A DNA stretch of 64,000 nucleotides, taken from Paramecium octaurelia. Taxonomy: Eukaryota; Ciliophora; Oligohymenophorea; Peniculida; Parameciidae. The notes under the pieces are model-generated. The model saw only the letters and a program-made list of their open reading frames with translations. It searched no databases and was not told the origin of the DNA. A program made the translations under genes and the position numbers. Positions 36,640 to 51,122 of the stretch are shown here, in pieces. The stretch is from contig CAJJDP010000149.1 in the NCBI GenBank assembly GCA_905182995.1, forward strand, positions 186,001-250,000, in the 5' to 3' direction. Every line of letters starts with the position of its first letter. Position 1 is the stretch's first letter.

Positions 36640-38132
36640 AAGTAGTTTTTTTTTTCCTTAAGAGATGCTATTATGATTTTATTTTATCAATTAATTCATG
36701 AAATCTTTTTATTGTGTCAATATAGTTTTAGAAATATCCTTACAGCTTCCTAAAGTTTACAGATGTAAATTATTCTCAGTTTCTATTAATGCTATTTTAG
36801 CTTGCAGAGTTTTAATTATATCATTTTAAATTAATAACTATTATGATCTAAGTACTTTCTTAATTTTAGGTAAATAATTCTTCTAATTTTTTAATCAAAT
36901 TCATGAATAAACTTGAATCTAAATTGATTAAATACTATCAGATCTTATTAAATCTAGCCAAACATATATTAATTAGCAATACGAGTATTAATTATATTGC
37001 GATATTCTAGATTTACTCTATCACTTAAGATTTTTAACTTTCTGCATCTGATCTAAACTACCCTATTTATTTTTATACTACAAATCAATATTTATTATAC
37101 ATGTTAATTTATAATTGCTGATGATAATAACCTGGTCTTACTTAATTTAGCTAGTTTAACATTAATTGATAATAAATTATTTTTTGCAATGAATAATTCT
37201 CCTTAACTATGTCCTCTGAGAATTCAGAAAACTTTAAGTCAATGGATGATTATAAACTTCAATTAAGGAGATTCTAACTATTGATCAGAGTTCTTTGTAT
37301 TAGGTCTCTAATATAATTTAGTAAAAATGATAAATAACTTTAAGTCGTCAGTAAGTGCAACATTCGAATAAATGATGTATATTTGTTTCCAAATCGATTG
37401 GGGTGTAGTTTGAAATCCCATATAATTTGGATTTGTCTTTTCAGTGTTGGAGAATGGTGGCCTTCCAACCATCAATATAAACAAGATCATTCCTAGTGCA
37501 AATATGTCTTTGCTTTATTCATAATTGTTGTTCTCTTTAGCCCATGATGGAGTCTCAAAGGCTATATACTTTGTAATAAAGTTTTACTATATTTTTTTTT
37601 TCTTATCTAATTCAGTCCTAACTCTCCGATTTTAATGGTTTTGGCATCAGCAAAAAATATGACTTCTGCTGTCAACTCTCCATGATATAATCCTTACTTG
37701 TGAATTGAAACCAATCCTTTAAATTATTAATTATATTACCATCAACAAGTTATTTAAAATAGTGTCTGGCTTGGGCTTCATGAAATTTTCCTGTTTAAAA
37801 TAAGTATTCAAACAGTTCCCCTCCCTTTGGATATTCATATATAACGCATGATCTATTCATCATGGTGCTATTTTTTTTCTTATTGTCATTATAATAAACA
37901 ATACCGTGTAGATTCCTTCGTTTCTAATTTAGATGATCTTAAGAATGGAAGGATGCTCTAAGTTTTGAATAATTTATAAATTTTAAAGTTAATCCCTCAC
38001 GCTGACATTGAAAAAATTCAGCAAAAAGTATTATCCTTGATTATTTTTGCCTATTTTCACTTTGTACTATTAAAGATAGTCATCCTTATACCTCTTTGCA
38101 ACCAAAATAATGTTAAATCTCAAATTCATCAT
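36640..38132 (-). pseudogene. Pseudokinase paralogue with decayed 3' half
   Basis: The 5' part (37,381-38,132) is indistinguishable from 6704-7455 and codes the N-terminal ~230 residues. From 37,380 downward the sequence is a strongly diverged version of 5904-6703. The NVALTDDLKLF segment is recognisable, but after the intron equivalent the frame runs DLIQRTLINSQNLLN and then TGA, one base out of register with the SLSEVYNHPW region. The KA1-like end is also eroded. Identity falls abruptly at 37,380/37,381. Either the contig is chimeric there or a conversion tract ends there. Confidence 0.7.
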
Positions 38133-38500
38133 ATTTTGCTTTTGTTTACATTTCTTATTTAAACAAAAAATTATAAAATCAATAAAAATTCTTTTCTTAT
38201 TTCCATCGCTTAATATCAAATAAATTTATAATAATCTTGATATCGTCTCAATAGTTACAATGATGAATAATTATTTATAAATTTAGAATTTATATTTTTA
38301 GAATTAAACATATTTATAGGATTGTTAATAGAGATAAATCAAGTTTCTAATAATTAAATTTTAGACTAAGTTTCAAAAAGAAGAATTAAGAGTAGTTATT
38401 TAGATCTCAATGATCATTGTATAAATTCTCTATAAGCAAATATTTTTTGCTATAAAGTACTTAAAATTTAAATAATTTTTATCCTCGATCTTTTTGTTTC
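38133..38500. promoter_or_regulatory. Divergent promoter region (fourth copy)
   Basis: Same sequence as 7456-7823 (offset 30,677). Confidence 0.4.
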
Positions 38501-38858
38501 ATGCAAAGACTATACAATTTTGAGGATGGTAGTGTATATGAGGGATAATGGTCTAATAATAAATAGAATGGGCAAGGGAAATAGATCTATCCTGATGGCA
38601 GTTCTTATGATGGGAATTGGAGTAATGGTATGAAGAATGGGAAAGGGATTTACAATTATTCTGATGGTAGCTAGTATTCTGGAATGTGGAAGGATGATCA
38701 AAAGCATGGTGTAGGGAAATATAAATATAAAGATGGGAGTTATTACGATGGTGAATGGCAAAAGAATGTTTAACAAGGAGATGGAAAGTTTGTCAATGTT
38801 GATAATAGTTAATATGAAGGGCAATGGGTTAATGGTAAGAAACATGGACATGGGAGAT
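38501..38858 (+). CDS. MORN-repeat protein, 5' part (copy 4)
   Basis: First ~119 codons, apparently identical to 11,080-11,437, cut by the N at 38,859. I cannot tell whether it is a real second gene or collapsed sequence. Confidence 0.7.
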
Positions 38859-38859
38859 N
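38859..38859. other. Contig join (single N)
   Basis: Here the MORN copy meets unrelated sequence. Unlike the other joins, I see no overlap across it. Confidence 0.8.
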
Positions 38860-39398
38860 CATCCTAACTTATTTCTCTTCTTTTGATCTGTATGGGTAGT
38901 CAATTGAGTATAATTCACCTTCATATTTGAGTTTTATAGTATCCTTGTTAAACTTATCACAGATGTTTGTATGTTTTCCATTCTTAATTATGAGTTTGAG
39001 TTTAGTTCGCTTAGCTATCTAAATTAGGTGATTATATTTTAATTTTTTCTTTTACCTTCTGCTCTGTAGTTCCTAATACTCCACTTATCTTTTTAGAGTA
39101 AATGCATCCACCGTTCCGTATGTAATTATTTATAAAGTAGTGTATATGTTGTGGAGTCGACAAACTTATGAACTATTATGAACCTCACAAGGCTAGCGGT
39201 AATTAAAAGCCTATGATTCGTTTTTATTCTATGTGAAAGATTCTATTGAATAGGTGTTCTGGATAAATCTCTATTTTTGCTGAATAAATAGTTCAGACTC
39301 TTCTATCTGAGTTCGCTTCTAAAGTTTTCACGTTTGTGGGCTAGGCTAGAAGGCTCTCCAAAAAATTAGTCAGACAAAGATGGAGAAGGGAATTCCAT
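38860..39398 (-). CDS. Unidentified basic protein, partial
   Basis: From an ATG at 39,398 (minus) a frame stays open to the contig edge, about 179 codons. The start reads MEFPSPSLSDQFFGEPSS, then HKRENFRSELRQKSLNYLF, which is basic and faintly like an importin-beta-binding helix. A second frame is equally open from ~39,330. It reads YGTVDAFTLKRQVEYQELQ, then AKRTKLKLIIKNGKHTNICD, and looks more protein-like. A 25-nt GT...AG intron at about 39,318-39,342 could switch between them. I cannot decide which is real. Base composition is clearly more GC-rich than the flanks, supporting a coding region. No family is assigned. Confidence 0.45.
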
Positions 39399-41118
39399 CA
39401 CAAAAGAAAAATAAAATTTTATGAATATTAAATATATTATGAATCCAAAATTAACATTTGCAAATAAAAATTATACTTTCAAATTACACCTATAATCTCA
39501 AAATAAAAATTGAAATTGTTTCTGATATCTCATTTAAAATTTAGCACAATTACTTAGAATAATATGAAAAATTTACATATTGCTAATATCTAATATGTAT
39601 ACATTATTTTATTATCATACATTAAACAAATTCAAATATTTAATTTGAAAACACAAAAATTCATTCATTCAAATATATTGCTAAATTAGATGATTTATTA
39701 GAAATGGGTGAAGTTTTTTTAATTTCCCTAATAGAAACCAACTCAAACAAAAATAACTATTAAATAAAATTTGTAATCAAATTTTAATTTTTTCATTAAT
39801 AAATTCTAAAATTAAACTGGGTTAAAGGATTAAAATAAAACAATCAAAATTATTTGATTCTGGGAGGAAGTAAATAAACGCATTGACTTTGTAAAAAGTA
39901 AACAAATACATTATTAATTATTTGCGAACTTTTAACCAATAAGAAAAGCCAAAATTTTTGTAAAATTAAAAAATTATTGATTAAGAATAATTTAGTGAAA
40001 CAGATTCATAAGATATCATCAAATTGCAACAGTAGAAAATTACTTTTTTAATTTAAGATTGCAACATATAATTTTGCCATTAATTATTGTACTTATGCTA
40101 AAATGATTAAGGTAGTATTCAGCTTCTTATAATTAATAGTCAAAATAAGAAGAAAGTTGGAAATAGGAGCAATAATATGCATTAATTAAATATACAAATT
40201 AATTGCGTAAATTAATATAAGGAAAATTTATATAATTAATTATAATAACTATAATAAATTAATAATATAGCTCAACTCCTTTAACTAGAGAGAATTAAAA
40301 GAAGTCATTTAAAAATCCTTTATTTATTTAAATTTGTTGTGTTGAAATACTATCAACATTATTTATTTTAGTCTGGTGTTCTAAGTTTAGCTTATTTTAA
40401 TAAAACATAGTTTAACTGGAATAATTAAATTTTATTAGAAAATAATTTTATATATTAAAATTTTAATATATTAATTAATATTTATAGTAATTAATAGAAG
40501 AAAGTTTAACATTCTAGCCTAAAATCTAAAATGCACGAAGAATTATAAAAGCTTAAACATTATTCAATTAATGGAAATAGCTCTTTAGATTTGATTTTTT
40601 CTTCATTTCATCAACCTAGTTTATCTGAAATTTTATTTCAACATCAGATAACACTTTCTTCTTTACTTTATTCATCTTAATATTATTTAACTTTGCAAAT
40701 TACATCTTTTTTTTGCAGTTAGATAGATTTAGCTTATATATTGAGCATTACCTTCTCAACTTTGATACTAACACTTATTCAAAATAAATTATTATTAAAC
40801 AGTTTTTAACCATTGATAATTCATTATTTTGTATTTAAATCGTGAGTTGGTTGACAAATAATTTATTGTTGTTTACTAGTATTGGTTTCTGCTATATAAA
40901 ATTTCTTTTTTTGAAATAATCAAAATTGAAGACAAGTTTCAAAATCAAGACTACAAGTACAAAAATAAAATGATAATTGAAGATTTCCTAAACATTAGGA
41001 GGTTAAGAATGTTCGATAGTTTTTATTAGTAAAATTTTGTATTTTGAGACAACTAATAGGTTATAGAAATATTATAGAATTTAATCTACGTAGAATATTT
41101 AAAGTTAATAAAGGAAAA
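39399..41118. other. AT-rich gene-poor region upstream of Cys-rich paralogue B
   Basis: No gene is recognised. The final ~700 bp align at moderate identity with the same position upstream of paralogue A (18,830-19,500 and its copy), so the two loci share ancestry beyond the coding region. Confidence 0.55.
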
Positions 41119-44100
41119 ATGAAAATGATGGCTAGAGAAATCAATTTTATTTATAGTAAACGAAATATGGGCATGTTCTTTCTGACTCTTATTGCATTAG
41201 TAATGGGGGACAGATAAGTCTACTATAATGGTTTTCACTAATCAAACAATCTTTACTGTACTTCTATTAATTGCCCCTATTAATTCAAATATGGTGGAAC
41301 ATAATCTAGTGCCCTATTTTCAAATTGCACAAATCCCATAGGAACTGCATTAATTTTAAAATCCTCCTAAATGATGGCTACACTAAGCGAATAAGTCAAC
41401 AACTTGAAAATAAATGGGAAAAACCATATTTTAAATTTTGATATATACTTTCTTACATAGTGGAATGGGGATAGTTTGAAATTGGAGTATAAATCTTAAA
41501 CTTACTAATTTTAATTTACCACATAAAATCCGTTATAATTCAATTTAGGAGGCTGTAATTCAAGTTAATATTAGGTGAAGACAATAAAAATAGCATTAGA
41601 TTAAGTCACTTCTTTAACGAATTTAAAATTCAGTATCGTTAACGAATAAAGCTTAGCTTTAATTAAAAATGTCCATTTTTCTTATTTCTTATGTCATTAA
41701 ACATGTAAAAGTTGTTCTGGAGATAATTATAATTAATGCACATCATGTTTTTAAGGTGCTAGCTTAAATGATGGTATATGTAGATGCCCCATCAGAACAG
41801 TTTTAAATGGTGAGCCACCTTCTAATTATAAATGCATGACCTTTTGTTTGTTGGGATCAACAGATAGGAGAGGGAGATATTGCAAACCATTTGAAATACA
41901 ATACATACTTTGGCTTTAGCTTCAATCTTATAGTTATTCATAACTTATTAAGTGGAACATTATTTATGATCCTGCAAATTTAAGCAATAATAATAAAAAA
42001 TTGGGACCCTTTTTCGGAGTTTTCAAAAATAATGAAGGAGCTTAAATAACAATTAGTCCAACTTTATTTTTATATCCCTTGAGCGCATAGATATATATAT
42101 TATTTTGTAACGCCACTCCAAGCAACTCTGGAATCTCAATTTATTTAAATTCGACATATCATTCTTCATTTTATTATAATGGAGCCCAATATGAAACAGA
42201 TAACATGTAAATTTTTGCTTCAAATTAATAAGCGTTTAGCGGATGCTAAACAACTAATGTTTATCTATTGTAAACAAACCTTTATGTAGAACAAGGAAAT
42301 TTTAATTTTTCGATCAAAGGAAATTTTACGTAATTATATTATTGTTATTGAGTTTAGAAATTCAAATTCCGGATGGTACATCATTTATACTATTATTGCA
42401 AGTGCTTAATGTCCTGCATTTTGTTCAAAGTGTGAAAGAGAATATGAATGTTCTATCTGCTTAAGTGGCTATAAAAAAACATCAGATAAAAGATGCACCT
42501 TAAGTTGTCCGAAAGATTCAATTTTATCAAATAATATTTGTGTGAAATACGATTAAACCACAAAATGTACGCCACTTAATATATTTTTAGATTCATAATA
42601 TTTTATAAGGCAATTCCTTGATTTTACAGTTCCTGAAAATTTACCTGACATGTTTATTTTAGTGTCCTCAACAACCTAGGATTTTTAGAAAGGGGATTTA
42701 ATATATTGGTCTTACATATCTTCGAAAGCAGTATTCGGAGGATAATATGTTTGGGCAAATGCAAAATTTTATTAAACAATTACAATAGATAAAGCACATC
42801 ATTCATTAAGTATTTATTTTGATGCAATTTTTGGATGTGATTTTTAGAGCGGAGGTGGCTATTTAATATACACAATTAATACTACATAATATTAAGTGAA
42901 TTAGAATAAAACAGTAATAATAAATATTCCATAATCTTCACCTACATTACTAATCGCTTTCGAATGTTATGGATCAAATAATAATGTTTAAGATAGATAT
43001 TGTGCTTTTTCTGATTATTAAATAGTTGTCCATTATTGTAGTCCATTTTGTTTAGAATGTTCTGATGAAAATACATGCATTTAAATGGCAACTTTTGATA
43101 CTTCAATTATTAAATTAGATCCATCTGAATGTGGTCCTTAATAATTTCTCGATTATTAATATTTTAGATGCGAGAATTGTCCTTAAGAATGCCAAGCTTG
43201 TTTTAATGAATATGAATGCACTTCGTGTTTCTATCCATATAAACTATATGTTACTAGATGTATATTAATGTGTTCGACAATTTAATATTTTAATATTGGA
43301 ACTTAGTTATGTGAAGGTAAAATAATACTAAGATTTTAGACTGCAGTTTTAAATGCAAATAATGTAGGAATCAGAAAGATTTTTGCATTCATTGTGAAGA
43401 AAAAAATTTTCGTTATTTATAACTAAATTAATGTTTATGTTATGATGGATATTACGATGATAATACGGAACCTAAATGTTAAGTTTGTAACAAATTGTGT
43501 AAAAAATGTTATGGATCATCTAATGATCATTGTACTCAATGTATTTAGCTAGATAAAGTCGAGAAAAAAGGTGATGTTTGTGATTGCTAAGAAGGATATT
43601 ACTTTGATGATTCTAGTTTTTAATGCAAATAGTGTAATTAAAAATGTAAGACTTGTTTTTCATCATTTGATAATTCTTGTCTAAGCTGTAATGCAAATGA
43701 ATACAGAAGTTTATAGGGAATCACGTGTATATGTTAATTAGGATATTATGAAGTTAGTGATACCTGTTAAGCATGTCCATCATCTGAAGATGTAAGCTTA
43801 TCATAATGTTACAAAAAATGTGGAAATGAAATATTTAAATGGCATAATGAATTATGTGACATAGTTACATGTTTGTCGGGCTTCTAGAATATTGACAATT
43901 TATGCATCCCAATATGTGGAGACTTAATATTATCAGGCGATGAAGAATGTGAAGATGGAAACTAAGAAATTAATGATGGTTGCACAAATTGTAAATTTTA
44001 GTGCCCAAAATAATGTTTGACCTGTAATCATTTAACAATTTATCCTTGCTCAGATTTGTGTGGAGATGGAATTATAAGTGGTTTTGAAGAATGTGATGAT

Positions 44101-46322
44101 GGTAATAATATTTAATCTGATGGTTGTTATCAATGCAAGTTAGAATGTTAAGTTTAATGTACAAAATGTTTAAGAGGTTTATGCTATGATTGTTTAACAT
44201 ATGGGTGGATTATCAACATTGAGACGTAGAAATGTATTGAGAATTGCGGAGACTCAATTGTTATAGGATCGGAAGAATGTGATGATGGATATAATCTAGA
44301 TGAAAATGATAATTGTTTTTAATGTAAGAGACTATGCAGAAATGATTGCAAAACATGTAGTTCTGATGGAATGAATTGTTTAGATTGTAAAGTTGTTGGT
44401 TTTAAACCTTAAAGTTATTATTGTGTCAATATTTGCGGGGATGGCTACCTTGCAGTTGATCCTTATGGAAGAAATACAGAGGAATGCGATGATTTTAATT
44501 TAAATGACTATGATGGGTGCAGCTCGATTTGTAAGTTTTAATGTTAAACTTCTGTTTGTTTGACCTGTCTGAATGAAAAATGTTTATAATGCATTGATCA
44601 TTATTACCTTGACGCTAAAAGCAATAAATGTTTAGAAAAATGTAATGATAATATAATAGTTGGAAATGAAAAATGTGAAGATATGAATACTTTATTATAT
44701 GATGGCTGCTATAACTGTTAATTATCTTGTTAACCTAGTTGTTTAAATTGTCAAATTAATGGTTGTTTGTAATGTTAAAGAGGATTTTAATTGATTGAAA
44801 ATAAATGTCAAAATATTTGTGGAGATGAATTAATTGTTCCTGGGGAAGATTGTGATGATGGTAATATTGACCCTTTTGATGGATGTCATTTTTGTTAGTT
44901 TCATTGTGGTCCCGATTGCTAATTATGTGTATCAGGAAGATGTTTACGTTGCTAATTAGGATTTTAAATATTTAATGGAAATTGTGTAATTTAATAAAGG
45001 TAAAATAATTAAATTTCTCAATAAGAATAACTTTTGGAATATAATCATATGAGTTAATCTTATATAAAATATTGTCACTAATAGATCAATGATATTTGTA
45101 TTATTTGTGAAGAACATTACTATTTAAATGCAAATAGGTCTAAATGTGAGAGTTAATGTGGAGATAATTATATTAATGATCTTGAATAATGTGAACATAA
45201 CTTAATTTAACATAATATTATATGTTCGAGCTGCTAATTTTAATGTAGAGATTACTGTGTTGAATGCTTTTTTGGATTGTGCCAAATCTGTGAATAGGAT
45301 TATGTGCTCATTGATAATCAATGCCTTCTTAAAGCTAAGTGTGATCCTGATGATGGTCTTTACTACAACCCTTTAATTAATTAATGTTATGACATATGCG
45401 GAGATCATTTAAAATCTATCTACGAAGATTGTGATGACGGTAATTTGGATCCATATGATGGTTGTTTTGAATGTAAATATTCTTGTAATCCTCTATGCCC
45501 ATTATGCATAGCTGGAGTTTGTACTGATGATGGCACTGCATGTAAGAAAGGCTATTATTTTGATTAATAAAATGTATCTTGTTTTAGTGCTTGTGGTGAT
45601 GAAATAGTAGCAGTGCCAGATGAAGAATGTGATGTGCTCAACACTAGAAAATGTTTAAATTGTAAATTAATCATAGATAATAATTGTAAGACCTTAGATG
45701 TAAATAACTAATGCTTAGTCTGCTTAGATGGCTATTAAATATAGGATGAATTATGTGAACCTAAATCAAACTAAATTTGTGATATCCAAACTTGTATGAC
45801 TTGTGAAAATAATGTTTGCATTCAATATTTTTAAGATGTTAATACAACCAAACATAATAATAATAATAATATTAATGCTTTAACAAATTTAGTTGAAGCC
45901 AAGTGTGGAGATGGTGTTATCAATTAAAATGAACTATGTGATGATGGTAATTTAATTAATGGGGATGGATGTGATTCAAACTGTTAACCTTCAAGAAATA
46001 GCATGTGCTTTTTAAATGAATGCATTTAAATCTTTTATCCTGTCCCTTAATTAAAATTTGTTAAATAAATTGAAAATTAATAAATTCTTTCTTTAACTTA
46101 TGATCAGAAGATAAGACTATCTCCTAATCGTACATTGGAATAATACTTAAACTCATTATCTGGTTCTATTGTAAACACTAAAGTAAATGTTACAGTTGAA
46201 GCAAATAATTAACCAACTTAGGATTTAGATTATGTTGAAATCATGATAAAAATTTTGTACTTCGAAAGAGCAGTTGATCCTATCTTTATTCTAAATTTTC
46301 TTGATCTAAGCATCATCATAAA
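41119..46322 (+). CDS. Giant Cys-rich membrane protein, paralogue B (5' and central part)
   Basis: An uninterrupted ~1,717-codon reading frame with introns at 42,330-42,357 (28 nt) and 43,317-43,339 (23 nt). It starts ATG-AAA-ATG-ATG; MGMFFLTLIALVMG is the signal or anchor segment. The 5' ~1.3 kb differs from paralogue A at many positions but keeps the frame, Cys pattern (CTSCF, CERE-YECSIC) and intron position. From ~42,780 it appears identical to 24,138-27,678. It therefore shows the uninterrupted gene structure: N-terminal domain, TIDKAHHSLSIYF module, furin-like Cys region, then DUF4215 repeats. The contig stops inside the juxtamembrane domain. Likely a surface or granule protein by family analogy. 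Confidence 0.85.
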
Positions 46323-46323
46323 N
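46323..46323. other. Contig join (single N)
   Basis: The next contig restarts about 2.7 kb upstream within the same gene, near the residues EGYYFDDSSF. Confidence 0.85.
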
Positions 46324-49300
46324 GAAGGATATTACTTTGATGATTCTAGTTTTTAATGCAAATAGTGTAATTAAAAATGTAAGACTTGTTTTTCATCATT
46401 TGATAATTCTTGTCTAAGCTGTAATGCAAATGAACACAGAAGTTTATAGGGAATCTCGTGTATATGTTAATTAGGATATTATGAAGTTAGTGATACCTGT
46501 TAAGCATGTCCATCATCTGAAGATACAAGTTTATCATAATGTTACAAAAAATGTGGAAATGAAATATTTAAATGGCATAATGAATTATGTGACATAGTTA
46601 CATGTTTGTCGGGCTTCTAGAATATTGACAATTTATGCATCCCAATATGTGGAGACTTAATATTATCAGGCGATGAAGAATGTGAAGATGGAAACTAAGA
46701 AATTAATGATGGTTGCACAAATTGTAAATTTTAGTGCCCAAAATAATGCTTGACCTGTAATCATTTAACAGTATTTCCTTGCCCAGATGTATGTGGAGAT
46801 GGAATCACAAGTGGTCTTGAAGAATGTGATGATGGTAATAATATTTAATATGACGGTTGTTACCAATGCAAGTAAGATTGCTAAGTTTAATGCACAAAAT
46901 GTTTAAGAGGTTTATGCTATGATTGTTTAACATATGGGTGGATTATCAACATTGAGACGTAGAAATGTATTGAGAATTGCGGAGATTCAATTGTTATAGG
47001 ATCGGAAGAATGTGATGATGGATATAATCTAGATGAAAATGATAATTGTTTTTAATGTAAGAGACTATGCAGAAATGATTGCAAAACATGTAGTTCTGAT
47101 GGAATGAATTGTTTAGATTGTAAAGTTGTTGGTTTTAAACCTTAAAGCTATTATTGTGTCAATATTTGCGGGGATGGCTACCTTGCAGTTGATCCCTATG
47201 GAAGAAATACAGAGGAATGCGATGATTTTAATTTAAATGACTATGATGGATGCAGCTCAACTTGTAAGTTATAATGTTAACCTTCTATTTGTTTGACTTG
47301 CTAGAATGGAAAATGTTTATAATGCATTGATCATTATTACCTTGACGCTAAAAGCAATAAATGTTTAGAAAAATGCAACGATAATATAAAAGTTGGAAAT
47401 GAAAAATGTGAAGATATGAATACTTTACTTTATGATGGCTGTTATAACTGTTAATTATCTTGTTAACCTAGTTGTTTAAATTGTCAAATTAATGGTTGTT
47501 TTTAATGTTAAATAGGATTTTAATTGATTGAAAATAAATGTCAAAATATTTGTGGAGATAAATTAATTGTTACTGGGGAAGATTGTGATGATGGTAATAT
47601 TGACCCTTTTGATGGTTGTCACTTTTGTTAGTTTCATTGTGGTCTCGATTGCTAATTATGTGTATCAGGAAGATGTTTACGTTGCTAATTAGGATTTTAA
47701 ATATTTAATGGAATTTGTGTAATTTAATAAAGGCAAAATAATTAAATTTCTCAATAAGAATAACTTTTGGAATATAATCATATGAGTTAATCTTATATAA
47801 AATATTGTCACTAATAGATCAATGATATTTGTATTATTTGTGAAGAACATTACTATTTAAATGCAAATAGGTCTAAATGTGAGAGTTAATGTGGAGATAA
47901 TTATATTAATGATCTTGAATAATGTGAACATAACTTAATTTAACATAATATTATATGTTCGAGCTGCTAATTTTAATGTAGAGATTACTGTGTTGAATGC
48001 TTTTTTGGATTGTGCCAAATCTGTGAATAGGATTATGTGCTCATTGATAATCAATGCCTTCTTAAAGCTAAGTGTGATCCTGATGATGGTCTTTACTACA
48101 ACCCTTTAATTAATTAATGTTATGACATATGCGGAGATCATTTAAAATCTATCTACGAAGATTGTGATGACGGTAATTTGGATCCATATGATGGTTGTTT
48201 TGAATGTAAATATTCTTGTAATCCTCTATGCCCATTATGCATAGCTGGAGTTTGTACTGATGATGGCACTGCATGTAAGAAAGGCTATTATTTTGATTAA
48301 TAAAATGTATCTTGTTTTAGTGCTTGTGGTGATGAAATAGTAGCAGTGCCAGATGAAGAATGTGATGTGCTCAACACTAGAAAATGTTTAAATTGTAAAT
48401 TAATCATAGATAATAATTGTAAGACCTTAGATGTAAATAACTAATGCTTAGTCTGCTTAGATGGCTATTAAATATAGGATGAATTATGTGAACCTAAATC
48501 AAACTAAATTTGTGATATCCAAACTTGTATGACTTGTGAAAATAATGTTTGCATTCAATATTTTTAAGATGTTAATACAACCAAACATAATAATAATAAT
48601 AATATTAATGCTTTAACAAATTTAGTTGAAGCCAAGTGTGGAGATGGTGTTATCAATTAAAATGAACTATGTGATGATGGTAATTTAATTAATGGGGATG
48701 GATGTGATTCAAACTGTTAACCTTCAAGAAATAGCATGTGCTTTTTAAATGAATGCATTTAAATCTTTTATCCTGTCCCTTAATTAAAATTTGTTAAATA
48801 AATTGAAAATTAATAAATTCTTTCTTTAACTTATGATCAGAAGATAAGACTATCTCCTAATCGTACATTGGAATAATACTTAAACTCATTATCTGGTTCT
48901 ATTGTAAACACTAAAGTAAATGTTACAGTTGAAGCAAATAATTAACCAACTTAGGATTTAGATTATGTTGAAATCATGATAAAAATTTTGTACTTCGAAA
49001 GAGCAGTTGATCCTATCTTTATTCTAAATTTTCTTGATCTAAGCATCATCATAAACGAATAGGAATTAGAATAAGAATATTAACAAATATAGATATAACT
49101 CGTATCTCCTAATCTTTTATCAATCGAAGAATAAAAAACTACTGGGTCTATCATTTAATTTAGTTAATATCAAATATAAATCATAGCGGGATTAGTATTA
49201 GTTTCTTCTTTAAGTGGAAAATTTTAGATCATAGAAAATTAAATAGAAATGATGTAAATGCTCTATTATTACAAATACATTAATATTATCAAGGGATAAA

Positions 49301-50301
49301 ATTTGCTAAAGTTTTTTGATACATTTAAAATAATATAGTTAGCCAACTTTTATGAATTTATTGGATTTTCACCCTAATCCTTTATATTTTTCAATGTAAC
49401 TTCCGAAAATTCACAATCTATCTTTGAGGATGATGGAAGAAGCTCAAATTTTTTGGGTGCCTTTTTCGAAGTATTCTCCATCTTTTTCGTAGCCTATTTC
49501 AGCCATTTATTCTCCCAAATAATAATTAAGAAACTTATAACGTTTATTTCATAATTTAAAACAGCTACGCCAAACCTCTATTAATTAAAATTATTGAATC
49601 AATTAACAAAAATTTTCAAAAAACTATCGGGAAATTAATTTAAAGAATAGTTTAAAATATTATTCTAATCTCTTATATATGAATATGTTATAAACATGAT
49701 GTTATCATTTCAATATTAAAATAACTACAATTTATAAGGAATTCTAAGTTTAACCCTAAAGATTAGTTTATTACTCTTTATAATTTAATATTTAATCAAC
49801 AAATAGAATTAAAGATTTAGCGAATTTTAGTATACGTATAGTTGTATCTAAAAGATAATTTTTAGTATAATTTTAGTAGGATGTTTTCAAAGTCCTATGA
49901 TTTAAATATAGCTTTGTGCTGTTAATGAACTATTGTATTTTACCTTTCTTTTTTTAAAAAGAAATAAATTAGAAAAATTAGAGGGTTTTAAGAAATAATT
50001 TAAGCATTTAACGTTTTTCTTTATGAATGTGATTTATTCGATTCATGAATTTTCAAAAAACAATTCGCAGCACTTGGTTACTCTTGGATGGATCTAAATT
50101 GGAATTATGAGTTTAAATTTAAGCCTTACTTTGTTATTAGATATTTATATATTATTAAAGCCAGTTTTTTAGAAAGTTGGTTAAGCATGGCTTAAAAAAT
50201 ACTTTTAGAAGCAAACAAGAGGATTTGCAAATCATCAACTTTTCGATTAAAGTGATTCAAACATAAAACCATCAGGAATCCAAAGAGTGTTTTATAAATG
50301 A
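46324..50301 (+). CDS. Giant Cys-rich membrane protein, C-terminal two thirds (variant)
   Basis: The open frame runs from EGYYFDDSSFQC to GIQRVFYK-TGA. The first ~1.4 kb differs by a few percent from 24,998-26,359; for example it has HRSLQGISC where the other has YRSLQGITC, and VFPCPDVCGDGITSGLEECD where the other has IYPCSDLCGDGIISGFEECD. After ~47,750 I see no differences from 26,358-28,524 and 30,611-32,485. All Cys of the DUF4215 repeats are conserved and no frame is broken. This is good evidence that a second functional gene exists, mosaic with the first. Confidence 0.8.
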
Positions 50302-51122
50302 CACACTTATTTCATGCTAAGTTAGCAAATACAAATAAATATTAAACTGAACTATTTATAAGTTATCAACATTTTAATCTTTATAATTTGAATCAATATT
50401 TATTATTTACTAGTAGTAATAAAAATAGTCTTTTTATTCTACAAATTAAATAATTAAAGTTTTATAATATGTTAAAATATATTTAGTAATTTTTTATATG
50501 ATACTTTGATTTATAAACTTCATAGTTGAGATGTAAATTTTTTCTATGTATTAACCACTGACCTATTACATTGAAGATTGTAAATATAGAAACTCAATGA
50601 CAAATTTTGGTAATATTTCTTCATAAATCCAAACAATAACAATTCCAATTTCGAACTTGGCTAAAATATTGTTATTTTCCTTAATACTGTTTCTTCGAGC
50701 CTAATAACTTATTCTTCAACTTTCTCATTTGAATTTTTGAGATACTTTTAATTCTATGATCTTGATTTTATTAATATTTCTGATCATTAATACTAATCGC
50801 ATATAGATAGCCACATTAGAATTTATATTTATTTCATTTAATCACAGATACATGGAAGTTTCAATAACAGCCTAACCAATAAATCTCCTCAGCCAATATT
50901 AAAGCTTACTTGATCATCTATATCTTTCCTCTTTAATTTTTAAAATTAATTTGATGAAAGAATATGGCCTTCAATTTATAAAACAGACCTCTTTCTAACT
51001 CAAGTTCTTATTAATTCTTAACGACTTTATCGGTTCCATCTTTTGACTATATATTCTTCTAAATTCATCAGAATAGAACTTTCATGTCTGATAATTTCCC
51101 TGAATTCTTTAACCAATTCGAG
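50302..51122. pseudogene. Copy of the decayed minus-strand gene region
   Basis: Repeats 32,486-33,306 (offset 17,816). See that entry. Confidence 0.6.
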
